DNA of 6,916 nucleotides from an uncultured Bacteroidales bacterium (lineage in GTDB: Bacteria > Bacteroidota > Bacteroidia > Bacteroidales > Bacteroidaceae): contig CALBKR010000324.1 of assembly GCA_937896105.1 (NCBI GenBank), positions 1 through 6,916 of the forward strand, read 5' to 3'. A model generated the notes under the pieces. The model did not search any database, was not told the DNA's origin, and saw only the letters and a list, made by a program, of their open reading frames with translations. The translations under genes were made by a program, and so were the position numbers. Positions 1 through 5,447 of the stretch are shown in pieces (position 1 is the stretch's first letter; every line of letters starts with the position of its first letter).

Positions 1-94
1 GTCGAAGGCCTACCGTTTGGAAAAGTTAAAGTAGGCTCACACTTTCTTTTATGCCATTTCTATTCAAATTAAAATACGCCTTTGAGCTGATGGC

Positions 95-102
95 TATATT
101 TG
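95..102 (+). promoter_or_regulatory. Possible Bacteroidetes -7 promoter element
   Basis: TATATTTG matches the -7 consensus TAnnTTTG exactly. It ends only 3 bases before the ATG at 106, so transcription from it would give a leaderless or nearly leaderless mRNA. No TTG sits 19-21 bases upstream, so the -33 half is missing. It may be a chance match in AT-rich DNA. Confidence 0.3.
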
Positions 103-105
103 ATT

Positions 106-720
106 ATGAAAAAGTTTTTTCTAATTATTTCGTTGTGCATTTTTAGCACAATGGCGTTTGCACAATCAAAAGGTGATTCTTACACCTCATTTAAATTTGG
201 ATTTGAATTTGGCGAACAAAAAACAAAAATAGCTAAAGGTATATCAGAATCACAACCTTTGGTTACATCACTGTCAGTTGGCATTGAATATGGTTATTTT
301 GTGGGAAATAATTTTAGTATTGGTATAGCGTTACTATGTCCATATACATCTACACCATTAGCAAAAAACAATAATGATTGGTTGTCAAGCAAGACTTTAG
401 GGGTTGGTATTAATCCAAATATTTCGTACCACCTTCAAATAAGCGATAATTTCTACTATAAACCTGAAATTGGTGGTTATTTCGAGTATGGTAACTATGA
501 AGAGGAACTACAGAATTCAACATCTTATGATACTAACTACAAGGGGTGGTGTGCTTATTTGAATTTGATATCTTTCGAGTTTAAGGTTTCCAAAGACTTT
601 GCAATGGGTGTCAATGCTGGAGCATTGCAATATGTAACAACCAAAATAGAAGATGTATCTATTTCAAGATTTGGTTGTGTTTTCAACAAAGGTGAAATTT
701 ATTTTCGTGCATATTTTTAA
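106..720 (+). CDS. Outer-membrane beta-barrel protein, secreted, family unassigned
   Basis: The 204-residue product starts with a clear Sec signal peptide (MKK, then a hydrophobic core, with likely cleavage after Ala19 in AFA-Q). The mature part is rich in alternating hydrophobic/polar stretches with aromatic residues and Gly/Asn turns, and the protein ends in an aromatic residue (YFRAYF). This is the usual look of the small porin-like barrels of Bacteroidetes, so an outer-membrane location is inferred; ligand and function are unknown. I chose the ATG at 106. A TTG six bases upstream is in frame, but it is the end of a TAnnTTTG promoter-like element (95-102) and extends the protein only by Met-Ile ahead of the basic MKK start. 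The gene is AT-rich like the rest of the left half and converges on the membrane-protein gene, with a hairpin between them. I see no partner gene in the window. Confidence 0.75.
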   Translation: MKKFFLIISLCIFSTMAFAQSKGDSYTSFKFGFEFGEQKTKIAKGISESQPLVTSLSVGIEYGYFVGNNFSIGIALLCPYTSTPLAKNNNDWLSSKTLGVGINPNISYHLQISDNFYYKPEIGGYFEYGNYEEELQNSTSYDTNYKGWCAYLNLISFEFKVSKDFAMGVNAGALQYVTTKIEDVSISRFGCVFNKGEIYFRAYF

Positions 721-757
721 TGTTATAAAAATCGATTTATATAATTCATATAACAAG

Positions 758-784
758 ATTGCCATCGGCGCAGCCGGTGGCAAT
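758..784. repeat. Triloop hairpin (copy 1), possible bidirectional terminator
   Basis: Two 12-base arms (758-769 and 773-784) pair completely, with one G-T wobble, around the loop GCA. The hairpin lies 38 bases after the stop of the beta-barrel gene and 31 bases beyond the stop of the convergent membrane-protein gene, a good place for a terminator serving both strands, although neither side has a clear T-run. The core TTGCCAYCGGC-N3-GCCGGTGGCAA recurs at 2031-2065, so it is also a small dispersed repeat. Confidence 0.7.
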
Positions 785-814
785 CGTTGTATTTAATCAA
801 TGAACCTTTTTAGG

Positions 815-1933
815 TTAGACAAAATGACATTTATGATATTCTTCTATGAAAAATCTTCTATATAATTCAATGTCAGCAATGGCTTTATACTTGCTGTACA
901 TCGTTGTGTGAATATATATATATTGTTCAATATCTTTTATCATTTTAGACAATTTGTTGTTCTGTATCTGATTATCACACCCATAACATCTAATCAACGT
1001 GTCATTTATATATTTCTTCGAATTCTTAAAGAACTCAACACATTCATCAATTTCCTTAAAAGACTGCTCAATATCCAAAACAGAATCATTTAAACAGCTT
1101 TGAAGTAAAAGTATATCATTTATTTTTTCGTATTCTTTCTTAATTATAAATATCGTTGACTCCACAACCTCATAGTTTTGTTTTAGTAAATAACGTTCAA
1201 TATCTACACCAACAGTCATTTGTTCCAATTCTTCTAATATTACATCATAATTTTCAATATTATCGTACAATGTTCTATCAATCAACCTATCAATTTTTTT
1301 TAGCATTTCAAATTCATATTTATATAAGTGATTTATTAGAAACAAAAATGCAAAAAGTAACATTCCAATATTGACACTATTTATTGACATATTGGCTGTA
1401 TAATGTTTGTGGAAGTATATGAAGAGACTTACACAAACAATCAAGAATAATATTGGATATAAATATAAAATATTGTCTGGTTTAATATTTTTAAATCCAT
1501 TCTCATTTGATAGTTCTTTTAAACCAAAAATGTATAAAACGACAAAGTAGCCCAATATAGGTAAACATACAAATTTAGTATATATGCAATCACAAAAAGA
1601 ACACATCCACAAAAAATGAATCGTTAAATATATAATAATAAATATTGTTGAGTTTTTCTCTGTATGTGTATTCTTGATAAAAACTGGTAATCGTCTCTTT
1701 TTACATATTTCATTTAAAAATCCTAATACGAATATAAAATCAAATAAGAAGAAACATATAACAAAAGATATGTCCCAATCTATGGGTTCTTTCAAGGCTA
1801 AATTTACTCCTTGATAAAATATTGTAGCCATCGTAGCCACAATAACAGAGATAGTCCATCCAGGTGTATTGTATTTTTCTTGTAGGCGTGTTCTCTCTGA
1901 ATAAAGGATTGATAAAACTTGTTCTCTATTCAT
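815..1933 (-). CDS. Six-helix membrane protein with C-terminal helical domain, function unknown
   Basis: I do not recognise the family. The 372-residue product has a short charged N-terminus (1-25), then six likely transmembrane segments at about 26-46, 54-74, 95-117, 121-138, 155-174 and 185-204. A charged, Glu/Lys/Ile-rich cytoplasmic tail of about 165 residues follows (206-372), and it reads as long amphipathic helices. There is no signal peptide, and no catalytic motif or nucleotide-binding loop is visible. Several cysteines occur in the membrane part (111, 114, 116, 123) and in the tail (280, 298, 316, 319, 370). The ATG at 1933 is preceded by a TAnnTTTG-type element at 1959-1966. The gene is very AT-rich, diverges from the ATPase/TOPRIM operon, and is bracketed by two related hairpins, which fits accessory DNA. 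A role as a membrane partner or separate defence protein is possible but is only inferred from position. Confidence 0.7.
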   Translation of the reverse strand: MNREQVLSILYSERTRLQEKYNTPGWTISVIVATMATIFYQGVNLALKEPIDWDISFVICFFLFDFIFVLGFLNEICKKRRLPVFIKNTHTEKNSTIFIIIYLTIHFLWMCSFCDCIYTKFVCLPILGYFVVLYIFGLKELSNENGFKNIKPDNILYLYPILFLIVCVSLFIYFHKHYTANMSINSVNIGMLLFAFLFLINHLYKYEFEMLKKIDRLIDRTLYDNIENYDVILEELEQMTVGVDIERYLLKQNYEVVESTIFIIKKEYEKINDILLLQSCLNDSVLDIEQSFKEIDECVEFFKNSKKYINDTLIRCYGCDNQIQNNKLSKMIKDIEQYIYIHTTMYSKYKAIADIELYRRFFIEEYHKCHFV

Positions 1934-1958
1934 ATCTTAATATTTTAAAATTACTATA

Positions 1959-1966
1959 CAAAATTA
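1959..1966 (-). promoter_or_regulatory. Likely -7 promoter element for the membrane-protein gene
   Basis: Read on the minus strand this is TAATTTTG, an exact match to TAnnTTTG. It would start transcription near 1954, giving a leader of about 20 bases before the ATG at 1933. No good -33 TTG is visible at the expected distance, so support rests on the -7 half and its position. Confidence 0.45.
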
Positions 1967-2030
1967 TATATGATTGATAGATATTACACTTACTTATTGA
2001 CACAAATAATTCCTAATTATAATTATTCGC

Positions 2031-2065
2031 AATTCTTGCCACCGGCTACGCCGGTGGCAAGAATT
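2031..2065. repeat. Triloop hairpin (copy 2), perfect 16-bp stem
   Basis: Arms 2031-2046 and 2050-2065 are perfect reverse complements around the loop TAC. The inner 11 bp (TTGCCACCGGC) match the hairpin at 758-784 except for its one wobble position. It lies between divergent genes, about 100 bases upstream of the membrane-protein start, where a terminator for that gene would not be expected. This points to a repeat of the REP/hairpin kind, or to the end of a transcript not otherwise seen. Confidence 0.75.
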
Positions 2066-2160
2066 ATATATACTAATATCTATTTTATTTCATTATCAAA
2101 TAAGAATAAGGGATAATCAATTTTGTAGTCAAAGAATATAAGGATAGGGGTTACATACAT

Positions 2161-2182
2161 AAAAACGCCCCACGAGGGGCGT
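2161..2182 (-). terminator. Rho-independent terminator, minus strand
   Basis: Arms 2165-2171 (ACGCCCC) and 2176-2182 (GGGGCGT) form a 7-bp GC-rich stem with a 4-base loop. On the minus strand it is followed directly by a run of five T (2161-2165, the first shared with the stem). No annotated minus-strand gene ends here, so it must serve an unannotated transcript from within 2183-2371 or be a leftover. Confidence 0.75.
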
Positions 2183-2245
2183 AAATGCTGTTTTAAGACT
2201 TGATACCATTACCAACCTTGTCAAAAGTTACCATATCGCAACCAA
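2161..2245 (-). ncRNA. Candidate small RNA or mini-ORF transcript
   Basis: On the minus strand a TATTCTTG element (2249-2256, one mismatch from TAnnTTTG) with TTTG repeats upstream at roughly -33 could start a transcript near 2245. It would end about 85 bases later at the intrinsic terminator at 2161-2182. Inside is a 13-codon reading frame (2193-2234) encoding MVTFDKVGNGIKS. The same frame is open further upstream to a GTG at 2366, giving a 57-residue peptide with a hydrophobic middle, but that version would run through the promoter of the divergent ATPase gene. A small RNA, a short peptide gene or the relic of a larger gene are all possible. The clear terminator, which no annotated gene accounts for, is the best evidence that something is transcribed here. 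Confidence 0.35.
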
Positions 2246-2267
2246 ACGCAAGAATATAAATCGTTTT

Positions 2268-2288
2268 AAACAAACAAACAAACAAAAC
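2268..2288. repeat. Short AAAC tandem repeat
   Basis: Four perfect AAAC units (2268-2283) are followed by AAAAC. The tract lies about 35 bases upstream of the -33 element of the ATPase operon promoter and overlaps the -33 region of the possible minus-strand transcript. It is short for a phase-variable repeat. Confidence 0.6.
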
Positions 2289-2322
2289 TGTTATTATAAT
2301 ACTAAAAAAACGCAAAAAACCA

Positions 2323-2353
2323 TTGCTTTTTATAATAAATATTTCTATTTTTG
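2323..2353 (+). promoter_or_regulatory. Sigma-ABfr-type promoter of the ATPase/TOPRIM operon
   Basis: A -33 TTG (2323-2325) is separated by 20 bases from TATTTTTG (2346-2353), a full match to the Bacteroidetes promoter TTG-N19-21-TAnnTTTG, followed by C as is common. Transcription would begin near 2357, giving a leader of only about 15 bases before the ATG at 2372. This is the best promoter in the window and decides the start of the gene downstream. Confidence 0.75.
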
Positions 2354-2371
2354 CACAAAACAACACATATT

Positions 2372-3676
2372 ATGGTAAAAATTAGAAAGATTACAATTGA
2401 TGGATTCGCCAACATTGACAAAGTCACTTTATCCTTGTCAAATCTATGCGCTTTATTAGCATACAATAATTATGGCAAAAGCAATATTCTTAAAGCAATT
2501 TCATTTGGAATAAAGTTTATAACTATCGGAAGCCAAGCTAGACGTATGTATGCACGCAGACACTACAACTCTATCCCTATCAACAAAAAGACTGCTGGCA
2601 GATTATTTGAATTTGAAATAGAACTAGAAACCACACAAGGAGAAGGCAACAGTATCATATCGTATGGATACAAACTCGCATGGCCCACAGAAACCTCTGA
2701 TGCTCACATAGTATCTGAATTGTTAAAAATAAAAGAAGCTACAAGTTCAAAAAACAAAAAACATTTTACTAGAGAAGAACAAAGTTGTTTATATTTACCT
2801 ACACCATCAGGACGATGTTCTTCAAAAATCGAGATAGAAGATTTCCAATTGGCATTGGAAAAATTAAGCAATTACGACAATTTGTTTTATATACAAACCA
2901 TTAAGGAGATATTAAACCTCAACTTTATTGAGATGAACACTCTAGCAGACCCTAGTACTTTTTTTAGAACAATCTCTATGAGGGGTGGACGTCCTATACA
3001 ATTGAGCAATATTAACAGTATGCCAAGTTTAAGCACATGCGCATCATTTGCATATGCTCTCAAAGAAGAAAACAACAACAAATATCTCCTATTAAGAGAT
3101 GCTATAAACCAATTAATTCCATCCATTATTGATTTTGAGCCAGTAAGGATTGATTTAAAAGAACAAGCATTAAGATTAAAGGAAAATATAGATACTCCGT
3201 TTAATTTCCCTGAACACATTTTTGATATTAGAGTTCTTGAAAAGAACATTAATCAACAAATAACGATTGACAAATTATCATCTGGAACAAAAAGAATATT
3301 TTATATACTAATAATGGCTATTGCCGCAGAAATAAATAAGATACCGCTTGTTTTAATTGAGGAGTTGGAAAATTCCATTCATCCTTCACTGTTCCAAAAA
3401 TTACTTACAATCATCAAAACTCTAATTGGAGAGACCCAAGTAATCATAACTAGTCATTCACCTTATATTTTACAATACATAAGGCCTGAACTGCTATACA
3501 TAGGAATCCCCAACAATAGCGATGTCGCCATATTCAAACAAATAAAAAGAAGTAAAATAAAGTCATTGATGTCTGATGCATCAACGTATGACATGAATCT
3601 AGGAGATTACCTCTTTGACATGATGTTAGAAATAGACAATGATACAGACGAGCTTGTAGCAAAATATTTTGAATGA
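2372..3676 (+). CDS. ABC/AAA15-21-type ATPase of a putative defence operon (RloA/OLD-like)
   Basis: The 434-residue protein has the parts of an SMC/OLD-like ABC ATPase in order: a Walker A loop (AYNNYGKS, 30-37), a central variable region (about 45-290), the ABC signature LSSGT (302-306), a Walker B strand with catalytic acidic residues (LVLIEELE, 326-333, followed by HP at 337-338) and the switch histidine H362 in ITSHSP. This family binds and hydrolyses ATP as a dimer; in OLD, RloA, PARIS and Gabija proteins it controls a nuclease or toxin module. There is no TOPRIM domain at its C-terminus, and the next gene supplies one. I chose the ATG at 2372 because the in-frame TTG at 2351 lies inside the -7 promoter element. 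The first Walker A glycine is replaced by Ala30. The stop overlaps the next start (ATGA), implying coupled translation. Activity as a defence ATPase is inferred from family and context. Confidence 0.85.
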   Translation: MVKIRKITIDGFANIDKVTLSLSNLCALLAYNNYGKSNILKAISFGIKFITIGSQARRMYARRHYNSIPINKKTAGRLFEFEIELETTQGEGNSIISYGYKLAWPTETSDAHIVSELLKIKEATSSKNKKHFTREEQSCLYLPTPSGRCSSKIEIEDFQLALEKLSNYDNLFYIQTIKEILNLNFIEMNTLADPSTFFRTISMRGGRPIQLSNINSMPSLSTCASFAYALKEENNNKYLLLRDAINQLIPSIIDFEPVRIDLKEQALRLKENIDTPFNFPEHIFDIRVLEKNINQQITIDKLSSGTKRIFYILIMAIAAEINKIPLVLIEELENSIHPSLFQKLLTIIKTLIGETQVIITSHSPYILQYIRPELLYIGIPNNSDVAIFKQIKRSKIKSLMSDASTYDMNLGDYLFDMMLEIDNDTDELVAKYFE

Positions 3677-4272
3677 TGGCTGAGCGAATAATTATATTTG
3701 TTGAAGGAGAAACTGAGGAAGTCTTATTCCCCAAAATCATAGATGTTTATAAAAACAGCAATCCCGAGTGTAAGAAATACAAATGCGACATAATCAACAT
3801 CAAAGGAATTGGTAATTACAAAAATGTAGCTAAAAGAAAACTTAAAAACAAGCAAGAAGACGCCATAAGAAATAACGACACAATCAAAAATGTTATATGT
3901 TGTTACGATAATGACGTTTTTGAATTTTCACAAAATCCACCTATTGATTGGAAGAAAGTCAAACCTGAATTAGAAACTATTATCGGTGAGGGAAAGATTA
4001 AATTAATAAGCATAAAGAATGATATTGAGGATTGGCTATTAACTGACATAGATGGATTATGTAAATACCTAAACACGAGGAAAAAACCTAAAAAACTCAC
4101 AGGAGGTTCTGGATATCAAAAAATAAATAATTGGTTCAAAACATTTGGCAAAGTTTATTTTAAAGGGTACGATTCCGAAAAGATTATAAAGCATTTGAAC
4201 ATTGATTTAATTAATAAAAAGCATTCAAAAGAGTTAAAGCCAATAAGAATGGCATTAGGAATAAAAGATTAA
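3673..4272 (+). CDS. TOPRIM/RloB-like protein, putative nuclease or effector of the ATPase pair
   Basis: The 199-residue product begins with a hydrophobic strand leading to FVEGETE (9-15), the Glu-bearing first motif of TOPRIM-like domains. A second strand ends in YDNDVF (78-83), the Asp-x-Asp metal-binding motif, and IEDWLL (118-123) resembles the conserved FExWLL block of RloB (PF13707) and related small TOPRIM families. The C-terminal third is very basic (for example KKPKKL, 137-142, then a GGSG turn), which would suit nucleic-acid binding. Length is normal for RloB and shorter than the DUF4435 partner of PARIS. The start overlaps the ATPase stop by 4 bp; a second ATG at 3676 is equally usable. 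In known systems such partners cut DNA or tRNA or act as a toxin released by the ATPase sensor; which applies here cannot be told from sequence. The C-terminal assignment is weaker than the two metal motifs. Confidence 0.7.
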   Translation: MMAERIIIFVEGETEEVLFPKIIDVYKNSNPECKKYKCDIINIKGIGNYKNVAKRKLKNKQEDAIRNNDTIKNVICCYDNDVFEFSQNPPIDWKKVKPELETIIGEGKIKLISIKNDIEDWLLTDIDGLCKYLNTRKKPKKLTGGSGYQKINNWFKTFGKVYFKGYDSEKIIKHLNIDLINKKHSKELKPIRMALGIKD

Positions 4273-4404
4273 TTTAGCATCTTCGGGTTTTGCATTCTTT
4301 AGCCAATGAACGAAATCCACGACTTTTAGAAAGTCTCGTTTAAAGTTGGCTTCGCCGACAATTTCTCGCCATGGCAAAGTGCAAGCAGGCTCGCCTTTGC
4401 TCAT
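4255..4404 (-). pseudogene. Short minus-strand reading frame, possible gene relic or dispersed repeat
   Basis: Read on the minus strand from the ATG at 4404 this encodes 49 residues, with a protein-like segment GEANFKRDFLKVVDF and then VHWLKNAKPEDAK. The frame continues open upstream only to a stop at 4441-4443 and downstream to a TAA at 4255-4257, overlapping the end of the TOPRIM-like gene by 18 bp on the other strand. The amino-acid pattern (amphipathic helix with aromatic residues) looks more like real coding than chance, yet it is too short and isolated to call a gene. It may be the remains of a longer gene, or a repeat that happens to read open. I could not name a family. Confidence 0.35.
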
Positions 4405-4462
4405 TTGGCTTAACGAAATGTTGGCTGTGCCGATAATCTGTCACAAATTTGCACGATGAGAC

Positions 4463-4494
4463 AAAAGAGAAGCATTCGCAAATGCTTCTCTTTT
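4463..4494 (+). terminator. Rho-independent terminator of the ATPase/TOPRIM operon
   Basis: Perfect 14-bp arms (4463-4476 and 4481-4494) enclose the loop CGCA and are followed on the plus strand by ATTTTTCTTT. It is the first strong plus-strand terminator after the operon, 190 bases past the TOPRIM-like stop, so the mRNA would carry a long 3' tail. The T-run on the minus side is only four bases, so it is mainly a plus-strand terminator and insulates the lipoprotein gene. Confidence 0.85.
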
Positions 4495-4535
4495 ATTTTT
4501 CTTTATTCAAAATAGCCGCTACATTGTATTTTAAT

Positions 4536-4543
4536 TATCTTTG
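4536..4543 (+). promoter_or_regulatory. Likely -7 promoter element for the lipoprotein gene
   Basis: TATCTTTG, followed by C, is an exact match to TAnnTTTG. It sits just after the operon terminator and about 50 bases before the ATG at 4593, giving a leader of roughly 45 bases. No TTG is present at the usual -33 distance; the only nearby one (4524-4526) is too close. Confidence 0.5.
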
Positions 4544-4592
4544 CAATATTACTAAAACTGTAACACACAAAAGAAGATAAAACACTGATATT

Positions 4593-5444
4593 ATGAAACG
4601 CAATCTATTATTGGCGCTAAGCATCGGGATACTCCTGGCAAGTTGTGGCGAAGAGGATAAAAAAGAGACAACATACGATATATGGGGGTTGAATTGCCCT
4701 GTAAAATCAATCAAGGTCACCACCTACGAGGCAAAAAGCAAGTTCGGGGAACTGACTAAAAATGGAATTGCAGAGGAGGGCAACTATTTTGTAGCTTTCA
4801 ACACTGCAGGGAAAGCAGAATCCGTTTCAACATTCGGCAAGGAGGGAGATTTGGTTGCGATGGAGAAATACAAATACGACAGCGATGGCAACCTTACCGA
4901 GATTTCGTCATACGGGCACGACGGCGAGTTGCTGTGTCAGCAGCTGTATGAATATGAGGGGACACACGAGGTCCGTTACATAAACAAATATCTGTGGGAT
5001 GACGATGTGGATACCTATGAACACACAAGCGAATGGGACGGCGAAAAGATAGTTTCGCTAACTACGACTCACAATGGTGAGCTGCAATCAGTTACAAAGT
5101 ATACAAAATGGGACAAAAGCGGCAACGAATGGGTTGAATACGACAAAAATGGAGATGAAACGAGAAGAGGAAGCACTATACTGGACGAAGCCGGGTTCAT
5201 CAAGCAGATTAAGAATGGAGAATATTGTGGAGAGGTTGAGCGGAATGAGAAAAGCCTGCCGGTGCACGCGAAAAATGCAAGAATAATGCGCAACACTTTG
5301 TTCAGTTTCAGCAGCGCATACGAAGATGAGGTTTACTATGCCGAATATGAGTATGACGAAAGAGGCAACTGGATTAAGCAGACCATTTATGAGGGTGAGA
5401 TGAAGAAGCCTGTAACCATATCGGAGAGGGAGATAAATTATTGA
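4593..5444 (+). CDS. Lipoprotein with YD/RHS-like segments, function unknown
   Basis: The 283-residue product has a lipoprotein signal peptide with lipobox LASC (acylated Cys18). The residues after the cysteine (GEEDKK) are acidic, like the export signals that send Bacteroidetes lipoproteins to the cell surface, so surface exposure is plausible. The mature part has loosely repeated tyrosine/aspartate/glycine segments such as YKYDSDGN (93-100), WDKSGN and YDKNGD (173-188) and YEYDERGN (252-259), recalling YD/RHS-type beta repeats in a short unassigned lipoprotein rather than a toxin-sized RHS protein. No enzymatic motif is seen. The ATG at 4593 directly precedes the basic signal start MKRN. 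The gene is monocistronic, bounded by a terminator upstream and by the convergent Nudix gene 3 bp past its stop. Its GC content is clearly higher than that of the genes to the left. Confidence 0.75.
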   Translation: MKRNLLLALSIGILLASCGEEDKKETTYDIWGLNCPVKSIKVTTYEAKSKFGELTKNGIAEEGNYFVAFNTAGKAESVSTFGKEGDLVAMEKYKYDSDGNLTEISSYGHDGELLCQQLYEYEGTHEVRYINKYLWDDDVDTYEHTSEWDGEKIVSLTTTHNGELQSVTKYTKWDKSGNEWVEYDKNGDETRRGSTILDEAGFIKQIKNGEYCGEVERNEKSLPVHAKNARIMRNTLFSFSSAYEDEVYYAEYEYDERGNWIKQTIYEGEMKKPVTISEREINY

Positions 5445-5447
5445 TAT

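Noticed and set aside
2..34. Possible C-terminal end of an upstream gene (11 codons ending EKLK-stop)
   Set aside because: Too short to support; another frame is open for 23 codons to 72, so neither can be preferred without upstream sequence.
2193..2366. 57-codon minus-strand frame with a GTG start and hydrophobic middle
   Set aside because: It runs through the strong promoter of the ATPase operon, its hydrophobicity comes from T-rich simple sequence, and no start signal is evident; only the last 13 codons are kept as part of the candidate small transcript.
2887..3249. 120-codon minus-strand frame inside the ATPase gene
   Set aside because: It is antisense to a well-supported ATPase coding region and has no recognisable protein features; a shadow frame.
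2372..4272. Assignment as a canonical PARIS (AriA/AriB) or Gabija system
   Set aside because: The second protein is too short for the PARIS DUF4435 partner, and there is no fused TOPRIM or UvrD-like helicase for Gabija; RloA/RloB-like is the closest fit but is not proven.
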